Shown here: in pieces, positions 58,174 through 64,000 of the stretch
Layout: the number at the start of each line of letters is the position of its first letter
Numbering within the stretch: position 1 is the first letter of the stretch
NCBI RefSeq assembly: GCF_017744555.1
Contig: NZ_JAGIBD010000001.1
Span: 124,001-188,000, forward strand
Origin: Cellulomonas sp.
GTDB lineage: Bacteria; Actinomycetota; Actinomycetes; Actinomycetales; Cellulomonadaceae
DNA: 64,000 nucleotides
Reading direction: 5' to 3'
Translations under genes and position numbers: made by a program
The notes under the pieces: model-generated
What the model saw: only the letters and a program-made list of their open reading frames with translations
What the model was told of the DNA's origin: nothing
The model's database searches: none

Positions 58174-60057
58174 GTGACAGATCCGCGATGGGGCGAGCAG
58201 TGGGCGTCGGTGGTGGTGCCCGCGCGACCGCCGCAGCATCCCGACTCCGAGGTGCGCCGACGGAGGGCTCGTCGCCGAGCGACCGGTCGACGTCTGGTGC
58301 TGTGGGGCGTCGTGACCGCCGCGGCGGTCCTGGTGGTGGTCGTGGTCTGCGCGGCCTGGGTCGGTGCGAACGCGCTGACCGCGCGTGACGAGCTCCAGGC
58401 GTCGGCCGACGACGTCGTCGCGCTGCGTACCCAGGTGCAGGCGGGCGAGATCGACCGCTCGCAGTCGACCGTGCGGGACCTGCAACGGCACACGAGCGCC
58501 GCCCGGGAGGCGACGACCGGGGTGCAGTGGACCGTCGTGGGTGCGCTGCCCTGGGTCGGACCGAACGTGCGCGCCGTGCAGACGGTGTCCGACGTGGTCG
58601 ACGACCTCGCGACGAGCGCGCTGCCCGCGCTCGTCGACGCGACGCGCGTCATCGACCCCAGCACGCTCGCGCCGGTCGACGGGCGGATCGACCTCGAGCC
58701 GCTCGCGGACGTGGCGCCCCAGGTGGTGGCCGCCGACGTCGCGGTCTCCACCGCCCAGGACCGCCTCGCGGGGATCGACACCAGCCGCCTCGTGCCCCTC
58801 GTCGAGGCGCCCGTCACCGAGCTGCGCTCGCAGGTGGCGTCGGTCGCGGAGACGACGGCGACGGCGTCCCGGGCCGTCCGGCTCCTGCCGCCGATGCTCG
58901 GGGCGGACGGGCCGCGGCGCTACCTGCTGCTGGTCCAGAACAACGCCGAGCCGCGGGCCACGGGCGGGATCCCGGGGTCCGTGCTGCTGCTGACGGCCGA
59001 CGACGGGCGCGTCGAGATCAGCGACGAGCACGCGGGCAGCAGCCTCAACGGCCTGTCCGAGCCGCCGCTCGCACTGACCGACGGCGAGGTGGCGCTGTTC
59101 GGGCCCCACTTCGGGGAGTCGATGCTCGACGTGACCCTCACCCCGGACTTCCCGCGCGCCGGGCAGCTCGCCCGCGCGATCTGGGCGCGGACCGTCGGCG
59201 GGGACGTCGACGGCGTGCTGTCCGTCGACCCGGGCGCGCTCGCGGACGTGCTGGGCGCGACGGGCCCGGTCACGCTCGCCGACGGGCGCACGCTGAGCGC
59301 CGAGAACGCCGAGGAGCTGCTGCTCCACCAGGTCTACCTCGAGACCGACGACACCCAGGCCCAGGACGCGTTCTTCGCGTCCTCGGCGCGCACGGTGTTC
59401 GACACGCTCACGAGCGGTGTCGGCGGTTCGCCGAAGCTGGTCGAGGCGCTCGCGACCGCGGCGCGCGAGGGCCGGCTGGACGTCTGGTCGGCCGACCCGG
59501 CCGAGCAGCTGCTGCTCAGCGGCACCGTGCTCGCGGGTGAGCTCCGGGGGCACCGCGGGACGTCCCCGGTGGTGGGCGTGTACCTGCAGGACGCCAACGC
59601 CGACAAGATGGGCTACTTCCTGCGGCCCGAGATCACTCTGACGCAGACCGCATGCCGCCCCGACGGCTCTCAGACGATGGACCTGAGCCTGACGCTGACC
59701 TCGACAGCTCCCGCGGACGCGGCGAACCTGCCGGACTACCTCACGGGGCGCGCGGCGGGCATCGCGCCGCCCGGCGAGATCTGGACGAACGTGATCGTCT
59801 ACGCACCGACCGGAGGGTCGATCACGAAGAGCACCGTGAGCACGGGGGAGCCGGGGCTGTTCTCGCAGTTCCACGACGACCTGGCGGTCGGCGCGCGGAC
59901 CGTGAAGCTGGCGCCCGGCGCGGCGTTCACGCTCGGGGTCCAGATCGTCTCCGGCCCCGGTCAGCCGGGCGTCCCGGTGGTCCGCTCGACGCCCACGGTG
60001 AAGGGTGCGACACCCGTGGTCACGGCCTCGCTCTGCGGCGCGGCGTCCACATCGTGA
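58174..60057 (+). CDS. DUF4012 membrane-anchored surface protein
   Basis: A 627-residue protein: basic cytoplasmic segment, TM about 45-65 (RLVLWGVVTAAAVLVVVVVCAAWVGANAL), a helical ruler-like region (100-230), and a DUF4012 domain (about 245-480: LLLVQNNAEPRATGGIPGSVLLLTADDGRVEISDEHAG). Such proteins are common beside exopolysaccharide genes in actinobacteria. GTG start; TTAGCAT at 58138-58144 could be its -10. Confidence 0.85.
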   Translation: MTDPRWGEQWASVVVPARPPQHPDSEVRRRRARRRATGRRLVLWGVVTAAAVLVVVVVCAAWVGANALTARDELQASADDVVALRTQVQAGEIDRSQSTVRDLQRHTSAAREATTGVQWTVVGALPWVGPNVRAVQTVSDVVDDLATSALPALVDATRVIDPSTLAPVDGRIDLEPLADVAPQVVAADVAVSTAQDRLAGIDTSRLVPLVEAPVTELRSQVASVAETTATASRAVRLLPPMLGADGPRRYLLLVQNNAEPRATGGIPGSVLLLTADDGRVEISDEHAGSSLNGLSEPPLALTDGEVALFGPHFGESMLDVTLTPDFPRAGQLARAIWARTVGGDVDGVLSVDPGALADVLGATGPVTLADGRTLSAENAEELLLHQVYLETDDTQAQDAFFASSARTVFDTLTSGVGGSPKLVEALATAAREGRLDVWSADPAEQLLLSGTVLAGELRGHRGTSPVVGVYLQDANADKMGYFLRPEITLTQTACRPDGSQTMDLSLTLTSTAPADAANLPDYLTGRAAGIAPPGEIWTNVIVYAPTGGSITKSTVSTGEPGLFSQFHDDLAVGARTVKLAPGAAFTLGVQIVSGPGQPGVPVVRSTPTVKGATPVVTASLCGAASTS

Positions 60058-60264
60058 GAAATGCTGGAACTGGTCGGTAGCGACGTTCTCAGCGTTCTCG
60101 CAGCGCACGGTCACGCGATCTCTTCACCGGTGTCATAACTCGCGCAGTCCTGCGACCTGTTCTCGCCACCAGGGTGTGCGCTCCGGACGCCCGTCGCTAT
60201 CGTGAGGAACCTGGCACAGCGCAACGGGCTCGTTCCACGTAGCACGCGCAACTGGGGGGTTGCC

Positions 60265-60828
60265 ATGAAAGCACGCATTCTCGCGACGGCTGCCACGGCA
60301 GCGGCACTGGCCCTGGCCCCCGCGGCCGCGGCGTCGGCGGCGTACCCGCCCACGGTGATCACGTGCACGATCAACATCGTCATCACCCAGCAGGGCATCA
60401 TCTTCACCATCACGTGCACGGGGTTCATCCCGACGCCCGGGGCGACCGCCCTCGTCACGGTGACCTCGCGCAACCCGGCCACGCCCGACAGTGCCATCAG
60501 CATCAGCGGCACCAAGTCGGCCGAGGTGCCGATCAACGCCGACGGGTCGGTCAACGCGAGGGTCGCGATCTCGGCACCAGGCGTCTACGACGTCACGGTC
60601 ACCGCGGGTGGCGTGTCGTCCACGCAGACGGTCGTCGTCCCGGCGACCGGCACCGGCACCGCCGCGGGCGGGCTCACGTCGGCGGCTTCGGGCGCGTCGA
60701 CCGCCGCGGGTGGACTGTCGGCGACGGGCACGGACGTGCTCCCGCTCGCCGGCGGCGCGGCCGCCGTGCTGCTCATCGGCACGGGCGCGGTGATCGTCGC
60801 TCGTCAACGCAGGCGCGAGACCGCCTAG
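60265..60828 (+). CDS. Secreted surface protein with LSATG-type sorting signal
   Basis: A 187-residue protein: signal peptide (KARILATAATAAALALAPAAAASAA), a beta-rich middle with IgG-like TITCTGF and VTVTSRNPATP, and a C-terminal LSATGTDVLPLAGGAAAVLLIGTGAVIVARQRRRE, i.e. LxATG-like motif, TM and basic tail, as for class E sortase substrates. ATG 60265; GGGGGGTTGCC upstream as ribosome site, and CTATCGT at 60195 as possible -10. Fits a cell-wall attached adhesin-like role, inference. Confidence 0.8.
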   Translation: MKARILATAATAAALALAPAAAASAAYPPTVITCTINIVITQQGIIFTITCTGFIPTPGATALVTVTSRNPATPDSAISISGTKSAEVPINADGSVNARVAISAPGVYDVTVTAGGVSSTQTVVVPATGTGTAAGGLTSAASGASTAAGGLSATGTDVLPLAGGAAAVLLIGTGAVIVARQRRRETA

Positions 60829-60870
60829 AGCCCTGCAGCTGTCCTCGGAGCCCCGGGGCGCGCTTCCACC

Positions 60871-60902
60871 GTCCGGCCCGGAGACCCGTCTCCGGGCCGG
60901 AC
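60871..60902. terminator. Perfect hairpin after the surface-protein gene
   Basis: GTCCGGCCCGGAGAC (60871-60885) pairs exactly with 60888-60902 (15 bp, tight loop). It lies 43 nt after the surface protein stop and 125 nt before the convergent BY-kinase stop, so it can serve either. The remaining gap to 61026 shows nothing further. Confidence 0.8.
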
Positions 60903-61026
60903 GTGCGTGCGGGCACGAGCCGGGTGCGTACCCGACGACGAGCACCTGTCGAGCGCAGGACGTGCCGGCTGAGGACTCGGCGAGCGCGAACCGCGCCGGG
61001 CGTCGCGAGCCCCGACAGCGTCGGGC

Positions 61027-62544
61027 TCAGGACTCGTCGAGCTCGGGGACGCGCGCTCCCGGCCAGAGGCGGACCTTGGCGCCCCCGCCGCTCCGGACGT
61101 GCCGGGCGGCGCCGACCGGGTCCGGATCGGCGACCGTCGTCCCGCCGCTCGTCGTCCCGCCGGTCGTCGCGCCGGTGGCGGCACGTGTCGAACCCTCCGA
61201 GGCGTAGTAGTCGTAGTACGGGTACCGGTCACCCTGCCGCCGTGTGAGCTTGTTCAGCACCACGCCGAGCACGCGTGCGTCCACCGACTCCAGCGAGCCG
61301 AGCGCCTCGGCCAGCTGGTGGCGGCTGACCGTGCCGGCCCCGACGGCGACGAGCGCACCCCCGGCGAGCTTCGCCAGGACGGCGCCGTCAGTCACGGGCA
61401 GCAGCGGCGCGGTGTCGAGCAGCACGACGTCGTACCGCTCGGTGAGCGTGCTGAGCACGGCCGACATCGCCCGTGACCCGAGCAGCTCGCTCGGGTTCGG
61501 CGGGATCTGGCCCGACGCCAGGACGTCGAGCCGGTCGCTGCCCCACGGCTGCAGAACGTCGTCGAGCGTCGCCTGCCCGATGAGCACGGTGGTGAGCCCG
61601 ACGTTGCCCTCGATGCCGAGGTAGGACGCGATGCTGGGCCGGCGCAGGTCGGCGTCGACGAGGGCCACCCGCGAGCCGGCGTCCGCGAGCGTGATGGCGA
61701 GGTTGATCGCGGTCGTCGACTTGCCCTCGGCGGGGATCGCCGAGACGAGGACGATCGCCCGCGACCGTTCACCGACGTCCAGGAACTGCAGGTTGGTGCG
61801 GAGCCGGCGGAACGCCTCGGCGCGGGGACTCTGGGGGCTGCCCTGGACCACGAGCGGGCTCTGCTCCGCGGTGCCGTCGAGCGGGATCGAGCCGATGACC
61901 GACGCGTCCGTGACCTTGCGCAGGTCGTCCTCGTTGCGCACCCGCGTGTCGAGCAGCTCCTGGCCGACGGCCGCGGCGATGCCCAGAGCGAGCCCGAGCA
62001 CCAGCCCGATGGCCAGGTTCACCTTGGCGTCGGGCGAGCTCGGGGTCCCGGGGACGCCGGCCTCCGCGACGGTCGACAGCCGGATCGGGTCCGAGCCGGT
62101 GGCCGGCGTCGGCGCGAGGTCGGAGACCGCCTGGGACAGGTGCGACGCCACGGCGTTGGCGATCGCCGCCGCCCGCTCCGCGCTCGGGTCCGTGACGGAG
62201 ATCGAGATGATGACCGTGTTCTGGGGCACCGTCACCGAGATTGCCTTGCTGAGGGTGCCTGGCCCGACGGTGAGGCCGAGGTCCTCGATCACCGGGTCGA
62301 GGACGGCCGGCATGGTCGCGAGCTGGGCGTACGAGCGCACCTGGCTCTGCGAGTAGGTCGAGCCCTGCACCAGGTCGCCGACGGTGTCGCCCGAACGGAC
62401 CGAGACGAACGTCTTCGTGGTCGCCGTGTACATGGGCGTCGCGAAGACGGTCGCGAGGACCGCGAGCGCGAGGCCGAGCGCCGTGACGACCGTGACGGTG
62501 AGCCACCGCTTGCGCAGGATCGCGACGTACTCGTGCAGTTCCAC
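61027..62544 (-). CDS. Wzz/BY-kinase: polysaccharide co-polymerase and tyrosine kinase
   Basis: A 505-residue protein. Wzz-type N-terminus (VELHEYVAILRKRWLTVTVVTALGLALAVLATVFATPMYTATTKTFVSV, TM1 about 16-36), second TM about 165-185 (AKVNLAIGLVLGLALGIAAAVGQELLDTRV), then a BY-kinase domain with Walker A SAIPAEGKSTTAINLAI, Walker A' VALVDADLRRP, and a C-terminal Tyr-cluster RYPYYDYYASEG for autophosphorylation. It sets exopolysaccharide chain length. GTG 62544 places the start just before the Wzz helix. Confidence 0.93.
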   Translation of the reverse strand: MELHEYVAILRKRWLTVTVVTALGLALAVLATVFATPMYTATTKTFVSVRSGDTVGDLVQGSTYSQSQVRSYAQLATMPAVLDPVIEDLGLTVGPGTLSKAISVTVPQNTVIISISVTDPSAERAAAIANAVASHLSQAVSDLAPTPATGSDPIRLSTVAEAGVPGTPSSPDAKVNLAIGLVLGLALGIAAAVGQELLDTRVRNEDDLRKVTDASVIGSIPLDGTAEQSPLVVQGSPQSPRAEAFRRLRTNLQFLDVGERSRAIVLVSAIPAEGKSTTAINLAITLADAGSRVALVDADLRRPSIASYLGIEGNVGLTTVLIGQATLDDVLQPWGSDRLDVLASGQIPPNPSELLGSRAMSAVLSTLTERYDVVLLDTAPLLPVTDGAVLAKLAGGALVAVGAGTVSRHQLAEALGSLESVDARVLGVVLNKLTRRQGDRYPYYDYYASEGSTRAATGATTGGTTSGGTTVADPDPVGAARHVRSGGGAKVRLWPGARVPELDES

Positions 62545-62823
62545 CAGGTAGCCCCCCCCACCTGCTGTGGCCTCACGGACCACGCTCTGCTGGTCGGCTC
62601 ATGCTCTCACGCATGTCGATCTGCGTCTCTTGGCTCAGTCCCCGCTCCCGCGGAGGCTGCCCGGACGCCCCTCGACGACCTGTGTCGCTCCTGAGGGATA
62701 TCGCCTAGCCTGGCCGCAGGGTCGCGCTGGTGAGTGCAGCACAGAGCGATGGGGGGCAGTTGTGGGTCGCATTCGCGTGCCATGTCATCGTCCGGGTGGC
62801 GTTCGTCGCCGTGCGACGGCTCG

Positions 62824-63984
62824 ATGAGCATGCTCCTGGTCCACGAGTGGATCTCCCCGACGGGCGGGTCCGAGCGTGTGTTCGACCGCATGGTCGACGC
62901 GTTCCCCGAGGCCCGGGTCCTGTGCCTGTGGAACGACGACCACGACCGGTACCCGGGCAGGACCGTGGAGCAGACCTGGCTGGCGCGGACGCCGCTGCGG
63001 CGGCACAAGCCGCTCGCCCTCGCGGCGAGCGTGCTCGCCTGGCGCGGCGTGGACACGTCCGACGCCGACGTGGTCCTTGTGAGCTCGCACGCGTTCGCCC
63101 ACCACGTCGGGCGGCACGCACGCGCCCGGCACGGTCGCAAGCTCGTGTACGTCCACACCCCGGCGAGGTACCTGTGGGCCCGCGACCAGGACGCCCGCGG
63201 CGGCGTCGCCGCGTCGGTGCTCGCAGCGCCGGCGCTGCGCTCGATCGACCGGTCGCGGGCCGACGCGGCGACGGAGTACGTCGCGAACAGCCACTTCGTG
63301 CGTCGGCGGATCGAGTCGGCGTGGCACCGCGACGCCCGGGTGATCCACCCGCCGGTCGCGGTCGAACGGATCCAGGAGGCGCGCAGCTGGGCCGACCGGG
63401 TCGTCGGCGACGAGCGGGCGGTCCTGGACCGGCTGCCCGAGACGTTCCTGCTCGGGGTGAGTCGGTTCATCGGCTACAAGCGGCTTGACCTGGTCGTCGC
63501 GGCCGGCGAGGCGGCGGGCCTTCCGGTCGTGCTCGCGGGCGCAGGCCCCGAGGAGGAGGCGCTCCGGCAGCGCGGCGCGGAGGCGATCGTCCCGGTGACG
63601 ATCGTCCGGCGGCCGTCCGACGAGCTGCTCTACGCCCTCTACGAGAGGGCGCTCGCGCTGGTGTTCCCGGCCGTCGAGGACTTCGGGATCGTGCCGGTCG
63701 AGGCGATGGCGTGCGGCACGCCGGTCGTCGTCAACGCCGCCGGCGGTGCTCCCGAGGCGGTGATGCCCCCGGCCGGCGGCGTGGCGGTGCACCGGTTCAC
63801 GCGGACCGAGCTGGCCGACGCCGTCGCGGGTGCCGCCGCCCTGGACCGAGCCGGGGTGGCGGTTCACGCGCGCCGGTTCTCGACGCGCCGGTTCGACGCG
63901 GAGCTCCGCGGTTGGGTGACCGGTCGGCGTGACACGGTCGACGACCCGCAGGTCGGGCCCGCTCCCGGGACCGACCGTGGCTGA
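62824..63984 (+). CDS. GT4-family glycosyltransferase
   Basis: A 386-residue GT-B enzyme: N-terminal ISPTGGSERVFDRMVDAFPEARVLCLWNDD (GGxE acceptor loop), YVHTPARYLWARD, VANSHFVRRRI, and donor-binding C-terminal FLLGVSRFIGYKRLDLVVAAGEAAGLPVVLAGAGPEEEALR, FPAVEDFGIVPVEAMACGTPVVVNAAGGAPE (ExxxE-type EDFG...E). It adds a sugar to the exopolysaccharide repeat. ATG 62824 taken; a second ATG at 62830 is possible, and an upstream frame without support is not used. Confidence 0.92.
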   Translation: MSMLLVHEWISPTGGSERVFDRMVDAFPEARVLCLWNDDHDRYPGRTVEQTWLARTPLRRHKPLALAASVLAWRGVDTSDADVVLVSSHAFAHHVGRHARARHGRKLVYVHTPARYLWARDQDARGGVAASVLAAPALRSIDRSRADAATEYVANSHFVRRRIESAWHRDARVIHPPVAVERIQEARSWADRVVGDERAVLDRLPETFLLGVSRFIGYKRLDLVVAAGEAAGLPVVLAGAGPEEEALRQRGAEAIVPVTIVRRPSDELLYALYERALALVFPAVEDFGIVPVEAMACGTPVVVNAAGGAPEAVMPPAGGVAVHRFTRTELADAVAGAAALDRAGVAVHARRFSTRRFDAELRGWVTGRRDTVDDPQVGPAPGTDRG

Positions 63985-64000
63985 GCCCTGGGTCCTGGTG
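63977..64000 (+). CDS. Partial gene at the window edge
   Basis: GTG at 63977 overlaps the glycosyltransferase stop by 8 nt and stays open to the end (VAEPWVLV). Only eight codons are visible. By context it is probably the next polysaccharide gene, with the N-terminal hydrophobic strand of a glycosyltransferase. Confidence 0.4.

Noticed and set aside
1..64000. tRNA, rRNA, CRISPR, prophage or insertion sequence
   Set aside because: No cloverleaf, no regularly spaced repeat-spacer array, and no transposase or phage-like protein in any frame examined.

Overview
The window is a very GC-rich actinobacterial chromosome segment with frequent GTG starts, 1-11 nt gene overlaps and several TAnnnT -10 boxes placed 3-7 nt before a start codon (probable leaderless mRNAs). 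The gene set (peritrichous-type flagellum, DUF3027, DUF2530, class of sortase-anchored surface protein, WhiG/FliA-type sigma factor, CsrA plus FliW) fits a motile Cellulomonas-like member of the Micrococcales; that taxonomic call is inference from gene content, not a database match.

Layout. 1-6276: a 19-nt repeat/inverted-repeat patch, an M20 amidohydrolase, a cold-shock-domain protein, a DUF3027 protein with an acidic pentapeptide tail and a very large sacsin-like GHKL ATPase. 6291-50384: an almost complete flagellar and chemotaxis island. Minus-strand units: an EAL-like/HDOD protein, and flgN-flgK-flgL-fliW. Plus-strand units: the flagellar sigma factor, fliC, fliD-fliS-fliT-like, flgBC-fliEFGHIJ-NlpC/P60-fliK-flgDE, flbD/swrD-motAB-fliL, fliMNOPQR-flhBA-flhF-like, csrA-cheA-cheW, and mcp-half periplasmic binding protein-cheB-cheR-cheY-cheX-cheY-cheC-like. 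The island is interrupted at 25874-29590 by a PQQ/WD-type beta-propeller gene and a divergent MFS efflux pump/TetR pair with twin operators. 50348-64000: envelope and exopolysaccharide genes (galE-like epimerase, DUF2530, polyprenyl-phosphate sugar transferase, low-molecular-weight tyrosine phosphatase, NCS2 permease, VanZ-like, UDP-glucose dehydrogenase, CAP-domain protein, DUF4012, surface protein, BY-kinase, GT4 glycosyltransferase).

How it works together. Reading the intergenic regions by eye shows one 27-nt promoter architecture, TCAn-N15-nnCGATnn, in front of essentially every flagellar/chemotaxis transcription unit (eight copies on both strands, including in front of the sigma gene itself and of the EAL-HDOD gene). 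It looks like a WhiG/FliA promoter whose -35 is TCAn rather than TAAA. A textbook Crp/GlxR site lies between flgN and the sigma gene. Downstream of these promoters, the leaders of fliC, flgB and flbD-motA carry small hairpins displaying ACGGA in the loop (nearly identical GCCC-ACGGAY-GGGC hairpins in fliC and flbD), and fliD is preceded by three tandem ACGGA motifs: this is what CsrA binds, and csrA and its antagonist fliW are both here. The window therefore suggests a two-layer circuit, transcription by an autoregulated flagellar sigma factor under cAMP/Crp-family input, then translational control of several flagellar operons, not only flagellin, by CsrA/FliW. Odd proteins worth attention: a FlhF-like protein without a P-loop, a FliM without the N-terminal CheY-binding peptide, a one-lobe ChvE-like binding protein inside the che operon, and a CheC-like protein of an unrecognised family.
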